In this document: piece after piece, positions 1 through 6,700 of the stretch
How positions within the stretch are numbered: position 1 is the first letter of the stretch
Layout: each line of letters starts with the position of its first letter
Source of the DNA: DATGKR01 sp035294565
GTDB taxonomy: Bacteria > Actinomycetota > Acidimicrobiia > Acidimicrobiales > Palsa-688
NCBI GenBank assembly: GCA_035294565.1
Contig: DATGKR010000112.1
Span: 1-11,582, forward strand
Length of the DNA: 11,582 bases
Reading direction: 5' to 3'
Notes under the pieces: model-generated
The model's database searches: none
What the model saw: the letters and a program-made list of their open reading frames with translations, nothing else
What the model was told of the DNA's origin: nothing
Program-made: the position numbers and the translations under genes

Positions 1-190
1 CCGCCGCAGCCACCTCGGCCGCGACGTCCAGGGCCGCCTCCGCCATCGCCGCCGGGTCGAACTCGACGAGGCCGGCGGCGGGGACGTCGGGAGGCAGCGG
101 CCGGCGCTTAGCGAGGTCCACGGAACCGTCGGGGCGCACGACGGCGGCCCGCACGCTGCTCGTGCCCACATCGACGACCAGGATGCTCAT
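1..190 (-). CDS. FGGY-family carbohydrate kinase, N-terminal part only (cut by window edge)
   Basis: Only the first 63 codons are inside the window. The translated start, MSILVVDVGTSSVRAAVV, is the conserved ATP phosphate-binding strand and loop at the beginning of FGGY sugar/polyol kinases, which phosphorylate glycerol, xylulose, gluconate and similar substrates in the cytoplasm. The next residues include LVEFDPAAMAEAAL, typical of the region after the first beta hairpin. Its ATG overlaps the TGA of the upstream FAD oxidase by one base (TGATG), so translation is probably coupled. Position behind glpD makes glycerol or a related triose/polyol an attractive substrate. However, glycerol kinases usually read DQGTTSSR here, whereas this has DVGTSSVR, so I do not call it glpK. 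The catalytic Asp and the C-terminal domain lie outside the window. Confidence 0.85.
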   Translation of the reverse strand, partial: MSILVVDVGTSSVRAAVVRPDGSVDLAKRRPLPPDVPAAGLVEFDPAAMAEAALDVAAEVAAA

Positions 191-1707
191 CAGACGCCGC
201 CCGCCGTTGCGGTGCCGCCCCCGGCCCGGGGGCCGGGCACAGCGGGGGGGTCCCCGAAGGGGCTGGGAAGGCCGAGCTTGCCCGGGTTGAGGATGCCGTG
301 GGGGTCGAGCGCCGACTTGAGAGCGGCGAGCACATCGAAGGCGGGGCCGAGATAGGACCGCATGTACCCGCCTCGGTTGAGGCCCACCCCGTGGTGGTGG
401 GAGAGGGCGCCGCCCCAGTCGAGCGTCGCGCCCGTCACGGCGTCGTACGCCGCCCGGTAGTAGCGCTCGGGGTCGGCGCTGCGCCCGGCGAAGGTGAAGT
501 ACAGACAGGCGCCGTCGGTGTAGGAGTGGGACAGGTGGGCGGATGCTGCGATCGTGCCCTCGAGGTCCGAAAGGCGGGTGATCGCGTCCCGGTAGACGCC
601 GGCCAGCGCCGACCAGCGCGCCGACACCTCCACCGTGTCGGCGACGATGCCGGCCCCCACGAGGGACTCGAGGGGGGGCAGCTCGTTGCGGTGCTCGAGC
701 CAGCGGTCCGCCGGCCCTGTGCCCATGGCCTGGGCGCACTCGTCGGCGACCACGGACATCGCCGCGTCGATCACCGCCGGGTCCCCCTCGTCGACCACGA
801 CCAGCACCGACGACCCGGAGGCGTCGAACTGCCGGGCCGACTCCGCCTCGTCGTAGAGGCGCAGGACGGCAGGCGTGGCCCCTCGTCGCAGGATGCGCCG
901 GCAGGCGTCGAGGCCCTCGTCGAACGACTCGAACCGGTAGGCCGCCCGGCGCTCGGCGGGAGGGGCGGGATGGGCCCGCAGCAGCGCCGAGGTGATCACC
1001 CCGAGCGTCCCTTCGCTCCCGGTGAACACCTGGGTGAGGTCTGGCCCGGCGGCGGCGCGGGGGCCCTTGGCGCCGGTCCTGATCACCGTCCCGTCGGCCA
1101 GGACGACCTCCAGCCCGGCGACGATGTCCTCGATCTTGCCGTAGCGGGTCGAGTACTGCCCGGCGCCGCGGCAGGCCACCCAGCCGCCGACCGTCGAGAT
1201 CGCCACCGACTGCGGCCAGTGGCCGACCGTCAGGCCGGCCGAGGAGCGCAGCGAGGACTCCAGCTCGTCTCCGAAGGTCCCCGCGCCCACCTCGACGAGC
1301 AGCGACTCGTCGTCCACCGCGGCGACGCCCGCCAGGGCGGTCATGTCCAGCGACACCCCACCGAAAACTGGCACGCTCCCTCCGCACACCCCGCTCGCGC
1401 CGGCGACGGCGGTCACCGGAACGCGCGCCGCTGAGCAGATCCTGAGCACCGCCGAGACCTCTCCCGGCGACGCCGGGCGGGCCACGACGGCCGGCAGGGC
1501 GGGGGCCTCGCCCCGGAGGGCCCACACCACCGACAACGGCCACCAGTCGCGCCCGGCTCCCACCCGCGCCTCGTCGTCGTCCCTCACCACGGCGCAGGCA
1601 TCCCGCAGGGCGTTCACCACCGCAGGGGGGACGTCGACGGCGCGGTTGAAACGCGGTGCGACCCCCGCGGCGGCAGCACCCAGTGCCGCCGGCAGCGGAC
1701 CCCTCAC
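190..1707 (-). CDS. FAD-binding oxidase, alkyl-dihydroxyacetonephosphate synthase-like
   Basis: 505 residues with the two-domain plan of FAD_binding_4 / FAD-oxidase C flavoproteins. The FAD domain spans about residues 70-250, with the pyrophosphate loop near 101-120 (AGASGVCGGSVPVFGG), the HWPQS..STVGGW segment near 163-175, RYGKIEDIV at 188-195 and GSEGTLGVIT at 230-239. The C-terminal domain contains HSYTDGACLYFTF (394-406), a triple histidine SHHHGVG (436-442) and DPHGILNPGK (468-477). The triple-His and Tyr segments resemble alkyl-DHAP synthase, which swaps the acyl chain of acyl-DHAP for a fatty alcohol. Related actinobacterial proteins are often just called flavoproteins, so the substrate is not settled. 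The GTG start at 1707 lies 22 bases past the glpD stop, with GAGGG about 8 bases upstream. No membrane segment is seen. The last 25 residues are a Pro/Gly/Ala tail. Confidence 0.85.
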   Translation of the reverse strand: MRGPLPAALGAAAAGVAPRFNRAVDVPPAVVNALRDACAVVRDDDEARVGAGRDWWPLSVVWALRGEAPALPAVVARPASPGEVSAVLRICSAARVPVTAVAGASGVCGGSVPVFGGVSLDMTALAGVAAVDDESLLVEVGAGTFGDELESSLRSSAGLTVGHWPQSVAISTVGGWVACRGAGQYSTRYGKIEDIVAGLEVVLADGTVIRTGAKGPRAAAGPDLTQVFTGSEGTLGVITSALLRAHPAPPAERRAAYRFESFDEGLDACRRILRRGATPAVLRLYDEAESARQFDASGSSVLVVVDEGDPAVIDAAMSVVADECAQAMGTGPADRWLEHRNELPPLESLVGAGIVADTVEVSARWSALAGVYRDAITRLSDLEGTIAASAHLSHSYTDGACLYFTFAGRSADPERYYRAAYDAVTGATLDWGGALSHHHGVGLNRGGYMRSYLGPAFDVLAALKSALDPHGILNPGKLGLPSPFGDPPAVPGPRAGGGTATAGGV

Positions 1708-1729
1708 CGAGAGGCCCTCACCGGGTCCA

Positions 1730-3397
1730 TCACGCGGCCGTCGCCCGATCCGCCACCGAGGAGACGAGCTCCTCCACCTGGCGGGCCTGGGCGTTGGCGT
1801 CCCAGCCCAGCTCGGGGGCCAGCAGGGCGGCGACGTCGGCGGCGGCGGCTACGGTGGCCGCCCGATCGAGGATCGCCGCCCTGGTACGCCGAGCCAGGAC
1901 GTCGCTCAGCGTCTGCGCCATCTCGCAGCGGGCCGCCCACACCGCCTCCGCCCTTATGTAGGGCAGGCCGGTCACCAGCGGCTCGGCGAGGTCGGGGCGC
2001 TCGGCGCAAAGGGCTATGACCGCGCCCGTCTCTGTTCCGTGACGGCCGGCCAAGTGCCTCAACGAAGCTTCGGGGATCCCCGCCGCGCGTCCAGCCCGGA
2101 GAGCCGCTTCCCCCGGCGCCCCGCCCCGGTCGCCTCCCACCAGGGTGAGCCGGCAGGTGACCGACCGCCGGCCCGGGCGGGCCCCGAGCAGGGGCAGGGC
2201 GGCGCGCACCGTGTCGGCCGCCATCTTGCGGTAGGTGGTGAGCTTCCCGCCGGTGACGGTCACCAGCCCCTCGGCGGAGACGCTGACCTGGTGTCGCCGG
2301 GAAAGGTCGGCGGTGCGGCCGCCGCTGCCGTGGGCGACGAGCGGCCGGAGACCCGCCCAGGTGCCGGTGACGTCGGTGGGCGTGAGCCCCGCCGACGTCC
2401 AGTGGTTGACGGCGCCGAGCAGGTACTCCACGTCCTCAGCGGTGCAGGCAGGGTCGTCGAGGGGGCCGTCGTAGTCGGTGTCGGTCGTGCCGATGTAGGT
2501 GTAGCGGCCGGCGCCCCCAGGCGCGTCGGCCTCGTCGGCCGCCCAGGGGACGACGAAAACGGAGCGGCGATCTCCGGGCACCGCCAGGACCGATGCGTAG
2601 TCGCAGGGCAGGCGCTCGGCGGGGACCGCCACGTGAACGCCTTTCGCCGGGCGCAGGGTGGGGCCTTCGCCGGAGATACGGTCGGCCCACACGCCCCCGG
2701 CGTTGACCACCGCCCGGGCCCGCACGACTGTCCCGTCGGCGAGCGTGGCGCCCCGGACGCGTCCCCCCTCGTGGAGCAGCGACGAGACGGGGGAGTAGTT
2801 GGCCACGACCGCCCCGAGGGCTGCGGCGGTCCGGGCGAGGGCGAGCGTGAGGCGTGCGTCGTCCGCCTGGGCGTCCCAGTAGAGGAACGACGCCACCAGG
2901 CGGTCGGTGCGCAGGAGGGGGCAGTGGGCCAGGGCCTCGCCGGCGCCGATCCTCCGGTGGCGGCGGCCGATGCGCAGCCCGCCGGTCAGGTCGTACAACC
3001 ACAGGGCCACCGAGTAGGCCTGGGCGACGCTCCTGGACGCCACGCCGTCCTTGCCGAAAAGAGGGATGAGGAAAGGCAGCGGGTGGACCAGGTGGGGGGC
3101 GTTGCGGAGCAGGCGCTGGCGCTCCTGGAGGGCCTCGTAGACGAGGAGGTAGTCGTGCTGCTGGAGGTAACGCAACCCGCCGTGCACCATCTTGGAGGAC
3201 TTCGACGAGGTGCCCGACGCGAAGTCCTGCGCCTCGACCAGCGCCGTCTTCAGGCGCCGGGCCGCCGCTTCGACCGCCACCCCGCATCCCGTCACCCCGC
3301 CGCCGATCACGAGCAGGTCGAACTCCTCGTTCTTCAAGCGCTCCAGAGCGCTGGCGCGGTCGAAGCCCACGGGAGGCCACGCTAGCGAAACGGGCAC
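1730..3397 (-). CDS. glpD: FAD-dependent glycerol-3-phosphate dehydrogenase
   Basis: 555 residues, normal for aerobic GlpD, which oxidises sn-glycerol-3-phosphate to dihydroxyacetone phosphate and passes electrons to the quinone pool at the inner face of the membrane. The dinucleotide-binding fold begins at residue 27 (DLLVIGGGVTGCG, GxGxxG-type at 32-37), followed by the GlpD signature SGTSSKSSKMVHGGLRYL (61-78), YIGTTDTDYDG (301-311), WAGLRPLV (347-354) and VTGGKLTTYR (381-390). The C-terminal alpha-helical DAO_C domain ends the protein (EMAQTLSDVLARRTR, 492-506). The GTG at 3397 is the outer start. A second GTG at 3370 would leave 16 residues before the Rossmann strand and is also possible. 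It is first in an apparent operon with the FAD oxidase and the FGGY kinase, and is divergent from the Fur/PerR gene across only 47 bases. Confidence 0.96.
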   Translation of the reverse strand: MPVSLAWPPVGFDRASALERLKNEEFDLLVIGGGVTGCGVAVEAAARRLKTALVEAQDFASGTSSKSSKMVHGGLRYLQQHDYLLVYEALQERQRLLRNAPHLVHPLPFLIPLFGKDGVASRSVAQAYSVALWLYDLTGGLRIGRRHRRIGAGEALAHCPLLRTDRLVASFLYWDAQADDARLTLALARTAAALGAVVANYSPVSSLLHEGGRVRGATLADGTVVRARAVVNAGGVWADRISGEGPTLRPAKGVHVAVPAERLPCDYASVLAVPGDRRSVFVVPWAADEADAPGGAGRYTYIGTTDTDYDGPLDDPACTAEDVEYLLGAVNHWTSAGLTPTDVTGTWAGLRPLVAHGSGGRTADLSRRHQVSVSAEGLVTVTGGKLTTYRKMAADTVRAALPLLGARPGRRSVTCRLTLVGGDRGGAPGEAALRAGRAAGIPEASLRHLAGRHGTETGAVIALCAERPDLAEPLVTGLPYIRAEAVWAARCEMAQTLSDVLARRTRAAILDRAATVAAAADVAALLAPELGWDANAQARQVEELVSSVADRATAA

Positions 3398-3444
3398 GGA
3401 ACCAGGTTGGCAACAATTGTTGTTAGGTAGTAAGCTGTGAAGCC
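3398..3444. promoter_or_regulatory. divergent glpD / perR-like intergenic region with perR-like promoter
   Basis: The 47-base spacer has lower GC content than anything around it. On the plus strand TTGGCA (3407-3412), an 18-base spacer and TAAGCT (3431-3436) form a plausible sigma-A type promoter. The expected transcription start falls at or next to the ATG at 3445, so the regulator mRNA is probably leaderless or nearly so. No good Shine-Dalgarno sequence precedes that ATG. I do not see a convincing -10 box for glpD on the minus strand. The assignment is by eye and unverified. Confidence 0.5.
3411..3422. promoter_or_regulatory. 12-base perfect palindrome, probable PerR/Fur-type operator
   Basis: CAACAATTGTTG is a perfect inverted repeat (CAACAA/TTGTTG) lying between the -35 and -10 elements proposed for the regulator gene and overlapping the end of the -35. 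Fur-family dimers bind AT-rich inverted repeats of this kind, and autoregulation from a site in the own promoter is common in the family. The sequence does not match the textbook Bacillus PerR or E. coli Fur box closely, so binding by the adjacent regulator is inferred from position and symmetry. A repressor here could also affect the divergent glpD. Confidence 0.5.
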
Positions 3445-3887
3445 ATGAGGCCGCCGGCGCAGATGGTGCAGCTGTTCCGCAACCGCGGCCTCAAGGTCAC
3501 CCCCCAGCGGGAGTGCATCTTCGAGGTCCTCTGGGCCGACGACGGGCTGCACCCTTCGGCGGAGGCCGTCTACGCCGAGGCCCACGCCCGCATGCCGACC
3601 ATGTCGCTGCGCACCGTCTACCAGACGCTCAACGACCTCGCCGAGATGGGCGAGATCCAGCAGCTCGACCTCGGCACTGGGTCGGCCCGCTTCGACCCCA
3701 ACACCGACGTGCACCACCACCTGGTGTGCAACGGCTGCGGCAAGGTGCGCGACCTCTACGCCGATTACAGCGCCGTCGAAGTACCCCCCGACGCCCGCCA
3801 CGGCTTCACCGTCGGGGCCGCCGAAGTGGTCTTCCGCGGCCTCTGCGAGGACTGTCAAGACAACCAGGAAGGAGAAGGAGAAAGCTG

Positions 3888-3888
<1 letters not shown>
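3445..3888 (+). CDS. Fur-family metalloregulator, PerR-like peroxide sensor
   Basis: 147 residues with the full Fur fold. The winged helix spans about 8-75, with recognition helix SLRTVYQTLNDL at 54-65, followed by a dimerisation domain. The structural zinc site has four cysteines in two pairs, C95/C98 and C134/C137. The regulatory metal site aligns, with a shift of one, to Bacillus PerR: H36, D84, H90, H92 and D103 correspond to H37, D85, H91, H93 and D104. An Asp at the last position, where classical Fur has Glu, is the feature associated with peroxide-sensing PerR proteins. The acidic tail EGEGES is encoded by the purine run that serves as Shine-Dalgarno sequence for the next gene. The stop overlaps the rubrerythrin ATG by one base, so sensor and peroxide scavenger are co-translated. 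PerR rather than Fur or Zur is the best call but needs experiment. Confidence 0.9.
3875..3880 (+). promoter_or_regulatory. strong ribosome binding site of rubrerythrin
   Basis: AAGGAG sits seven bases before the ATG at 3888, inside a purine run (3868-3883) that also encodes the end of the regulator. It decides the rubrerythrin start and suggests high translation of this gene compared with its leaderless upstream partner. Confidence 0.8.
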
Positions 3889-4307
<419 letters not shown>

Positions 4308-4322
4308 CCCGGTCCGTTCGGA

Positions 4323-4358
4323 GAAGGGGACCCGTTTGGCGCGGGTCCCCTTCTTTTT
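4323..4358 (+). terminator. rho-independent terminator after rubrerythrin
   Basis: A perfect 12-base stem pairs 4323-4334 (GAAGGGGACCCG) with 4342-4353 (CGGGTCCCCTTC) around a seven-base loop, followed by five T residues (4354-4358). It begins 15 bases after the rubrerythrin stop and ends only 18 bases before the ATG of the iron-sulfur gene. It therefore either ends the regulator-rubrerythrin mRNA or works as a partial attenuator that lowers expression of the next two genes. Confidence 0.88.
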
Positions 4359-4376
4359 CCCCCGAGAGCGAGGCAG

Positions 4377-5663
4377 ATGACCACCACGTACGATCCCGAC
4401 CACCCGGCCTACCGCGACGACGCCGACGTTCGTTCCGAGCTCACCCGGGTCTACGACCTGTGCCACGGGTGCCGGCTGTGCCTTTCGCTGTGCCCGTCGT
4501 TCCCCACGATGTTCGACCTGATCGACGCCAAGGACGGCGACGTCGCCGCTCTCACCCCCGTCGAGCAGGACCGGGTGGTCGACGAGTGCTACCAATGCAA
4601 GTTGTGCTACTTGAAGTGCCCCTACGTGCCGCCGCACGAGTGGCAGCTCGACTTTCCCCGCCTCATGCAGCGCGCAGTCGCCGCCCGGCCGAAGACGGCC
4701 CGTCAGCGGATCACCACGCAGGCCCTCGCCCGCACCGACCAGAGCGGCAAGTTGGGTTCCCTGGCGGCTCCGCTGGCGAACGCGGCGATCGGCCGCCCCG
4801 GTTCGTCAGCCCGCAAGCTCATGGACAAAGCGGTGGGCATCGCGGCCGACCGGATCCTCCCGCCCTACGCCCGGACGCGGTTCTCGACCTGGTTCCGCCG
4901 GCGGCGGCCGAAGGCGGTCAACCCCGAGAAGGGGCGGGTCGCTGTTTTCCCCACCTGCCTCGTCGAGTACCAGAACCCCGCGGTGGGCCAGGACCTGGTC
5001 GCGGTGTTCGAGCACAACGGTGTCCGCTGCGACCTCCCCGACGGCCTCTCCTGCTGCGGTGCGCCGTGGCTGCACAGCTCGGAGGTGGACCACTTCCGCA
5101 GGCAGGCGGCGCGCAACGTCGGGATCCTCGCCGAAGCCGTGCGCGCCGGTCGCGACATCGTCGTGCCGCAGCCCACTTGCGGGTACGTCCTCAAGCGGGA
5201 CTACCCCGAGTACCTCGACAGCGACGACGCCCGCGCGGTGGGCTCGCACACCTACGACGCGGCGGAGTACCTGTGGAGGCTGCACAAGTCGGAGGGCATC
5301 TCGACCGAGTTCCCGGGTGAGGTGCCGGCGACCATCGCCTACCACGCGCCCTGCCACCTGCAGGCCCAGCAGATAGGGTTGCGCAGCCGCGACCTGTTGA
5401 AGCTCACGGGGGCCCAAGTGACCACAGTCGCCAAGTGCTCCGGGATCGACGGCACGTGGGGTCTCAGGTCCGAGAACTACGAGCTGGCCCGCAAGGTGGC
5501 GCAGCCGCTCCGCGACGCCCTCACGGCCGCAGGTGCCGAGGTCGTCGCCGGCGACTGCCAGCTGGCCAACGGGGCGATCACCCAGGAGACCGGCACCGTC
5601 CCGCTGCACCCTCTCCAGGTCCTGGCGCGCGCGTACGGCCTGTCGTCTCCGCCGCAGCCGTGA
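4377..5663 (+). CDS. GlpC/HdrD-like (Fe-S)-binding protein with two CCG domains
   Basis: 428 residues. The N-terminal part has two [4Fe-4S] ferredoxin-type motifs, C29xxC32xxC35xxxC39 (CHGCRLCLSLCP) and C71xxC74xxC77xxxC81 (CYQCKLCYLKCP). Two CCG (cysteine-rich, heterodisulfide-reductase type) domains follow. The first has C194, C226-C227 (SCCGAPW) and C268 (PTCGY). The second has C325 (HAPCH), C354 in KCSGIDGTWG and C394 (GDCQLANGA). This is the architecture of GlpC and related electron-transfer subunits. I do not call it glpC because glpA/glpB are absent and it is paired with rubrerythrin and DUF3501. The likely role is passing electrons between a quinone or another carrier and a redox partner. 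In the second domain the usual CC pair is C-S and the fourth Cys is absent, so disulfide-reductase activity is doubtful. No transmembrane helix is seen. GAGAG lies 8 bases before the ATG. Confidence 0.88.
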   Translation: MTTTYDPDHPAYRDDADVRSELTRVYDLCHGCRLCLSLCPSFPTMFDLIDAKDGDVAALTPVEQDRVVDECYQCKLCYLKCPYVPPHEWQLDFPRLMQRAVAARPKTARQRITTQALARTDQSGKLGSLAAPLANAAIGRPGSSARKLMDKAVGIAADRILPPYARTRFSTWFRRRRPKAVNPEKGRVAVFPTCLVEYQNPAVGQDLVAVFEHNGVRCDLPDGLSCCGAPWLHSSEVDHFRRQAARNVGILAEAVRAGRDIVVPQPTCGYVLKRDYPEYLDSDDARAVGSHTYDAAEYLWRLHKSEGISTEFPGEVPATIAYHAPCHLQAQQIGLRSRDLLKLTGAQVTTVAKCSGIDGTWGLRSENYELARKVAQPLRDALTAAGAEVVAGDCQLANGAITQETGTVPLHPLQVLARAYGLSSPPQP

Positions 5664-6256
5664 ACCGCCTCACCCTCGACGACATCGCCGACGCCCGCGC
5701 CTACGAGCGCGAGAGGGACGAGCTGCGGGCCCGGGTGATCGAGCTGAAGAGGAAGCGGCGGGTGCCGGTGGGCCCGGTCGTGTCGGTGGTGTTCGAGAAC
5801 CGCGAGACCATCCGTTTCCAGATCCAGGAGATGGCGAGGGCCGAGCGGCTCTACACCGACGCGGCCATCCAGGCCGAGCTCGACACCTACAACCCGCTGA
5901 TCCCCGGGCCGGGAGAGTTATCGGCGACCCTGTACATCGAGCTCACATCGAGGCAGGAGATGGAGGAGTGGCTGCCGCGCCTGGTGGGCATCGAACGCAG
6001 CGTTCTCCTCGAGATCGGCGACCCGCCGTCGATCGAGCGCTGCTTGGTGGACCCGGCCCACGCGGCCAACCTGACCAGGGAAGAGGTCACCGCCGCGGTT
6101 CACTTCGTGCGTTTCTCGCTCGACGCCGCTCAGGTCTCCGCCTTCGGCGAGGGGCCGGTGGTGCTCGCCACGGACCACCCTGAGTACCGGCATCGCACGG
6201 CGCTCGGCGCCGAGACGGTAGCGAGCTTGCTCGAGGACCTCACCGGCCCGGCCTAG
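5660..6256 (+). CDS. DUF3501 family protein
   Basis: 198 residues starting with GTG, which overlaps the stop of the Fe-S gene by four bases (GTGA). There is no Shine-Dalgarno sequence of its own, so translation should be coupled. The N-terminal part is helical and charged (LDDIADARAYERERDELRARV), followed by a basic stretch KRKRRVPVG (30-38) and the segments VVFENRETIRFQIQEMARAER (split at 43-63) and YNPLIPGPGELSATL (77-91) that I recognise as DUF3501. It contains one cysteine (C128), no CxxC and no membrane segment, so it is not an obvious cofactor protein. Members of this family are commonly found beside rubrerythrin and a GlpC-like Fe-S protein. The biochemical function is unknown to me. 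A partner or stabiliser of the Fe-S protein is the simplest reading. Confidence 0.87.
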   Translation: MNRLTLDDIADARAYERERDELRARVIELKRKRRVPVGPVVSVVFENRETIRFQIQEMARAERLYTDAAIQAELDTYNPLIPGPGELSATLYIELTSRQEMEEWLPRLVGIERSVLLEIGDPPSIERCLVDPAHAANLTREEVTAAVHFVRFSLDAAQVSAFGEGPVVLATDHPEYRHRTALGAETVASLLEDLTGPA

Positions 6257-6386
6257 CCCGCCGTGTCCGCTCTCCGGGGAGGCTGGACAGCTTCGGGTGG
6301 GTGGGACAAACTGGGCTTGTTGTCGCCCCTCCAGCGTGGGTAGTTCCCCCCCGACATCCTCCTCCCTTTCCGAGCGGGTACCGAAG
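6257..6386 (+). promoter_or_regulatory. leader region of the whiB-family gene, weak promoter candidate
   Basis: 130 bases without a gene. TTGTTG (6317-6322), an 18-base gap and TAGTTC (6341-6346) form a weak candidate promoter that would give a 5' leader of about 35 bases. No clear terminator follows the DUF3501 gene, so read-through from it is also possible. WhiB-family genes often have regulated leaders, but I see no diagnostic operator here. Confidence 0.25.
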
Positions 6387-6638
6387 ATGAGCAACGCCTC
6401 GAACTCCAAGACGCCGGCATGGCGGCAGCGGGCAGCGTGCCGCGGGGTCGACCCCGACATCTTCTATCCCGTCTCGGACGAGGAAGCCGAGGACGCCAAG
6501 GCCATCTGCGCCACCTGCCCCGTGCGGCAGCTCTGTCTCGACTGGGCTCTCGCCAACCGCGAGAAGGAGGGCGTTTGGGGTGGTGCCACCGAGCGGGAGC
6601 GGAGAAGGATCCTCCGCCGTCGCCGGCATAGCGCCTAG
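6387..6638 (+). CDS. WhiB-family [4Fe-4S] transcriptional regulator
   Basis: 83 residues with all hallmarks of actinobacterial Wbl proteins: four cysteines holding a [4Fe-4S] cluster (C18, then C41xxC44 and C50 in CATCPVRQLC), the acidic DPDIFYP segment after the first cysteine, the GVWGG turn (62-66) and a basic C-terminal helix (ERRRILRRRR) used for DNA contact. Wbl proteins bind the principal sigma factor and respond to NO, oxygen or redox state. Starting at the ATG at 6387 gives normal family length; a longer in-frame reading from 6297 would add 30 low-quality residues. Length and composition fit a WhiB1/WhiB2-like member, but I cannot assign the subclass. Placement 130 bases after the peroxide cassette may be meaningful or chance. 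Confidence 0.95.
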   Translation: MSNASNSKTPAWRQRAACRGVDPDIFYPVSDEEAEDAKAICATCPVRQLCLDWALANREKEGVWGGATERERRRILRRRRHSA

Positions 6639-6666
6639 CGCCAACCGGGGGGCGCCGATCTGCACC

Positions 6667-6700
6667 TACGCTTCGCCTCCATGAAGGTCCGCGCCGACCG
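6667..6700 (+). promoter_or_regulatory. trpD leader: -10-like box and seven-codon upstream ORF
   Basis: TACGCT (6667-6672) fits TANNNT and ends eight bases before an ATG at 6681. That ATG opens a seven-codon ORF (MKVRADR) whose TGA (6702-6704) overlaps the trpD ATG at 6701 as ATGA. trpD itself has no Shine-Dalgarno sequence at normal distance, so a leaderless mini-ORF could deliver ribosomes to trpD by re-initiation. The peptide has no Trp codon, so it is not a tryptophan attenuator. No clear -35 is visible. Confidence 0.35.

Noticed and set aside
298..1434. A 378-codon open frame opposite the FAD oxidase
   Set aside because: Low-complexity translation, antisense to a well-supported gene, no ribosome site.
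1343..3385. A 680-codon open frame on the plus strand opposite glpD and the FAD oxidase
   Set aside because: Its translation is Gly/Arg/Ala-rich with no domain, and it runs antisense to two clear enzymes. Long antisense frames are expected at this GC content.
4377..5663. Naming the Fe-S gene glpC as part of an anaerobic glycerol-3-phosphate dehydrogenase with the nearby glpD
   Set aside because: glpA and glpB are missing, the gene lies on the opposite strand from glpD, and it is coupled to DUF3501 next to rubrerythrin. The similarity is shared architecture only.
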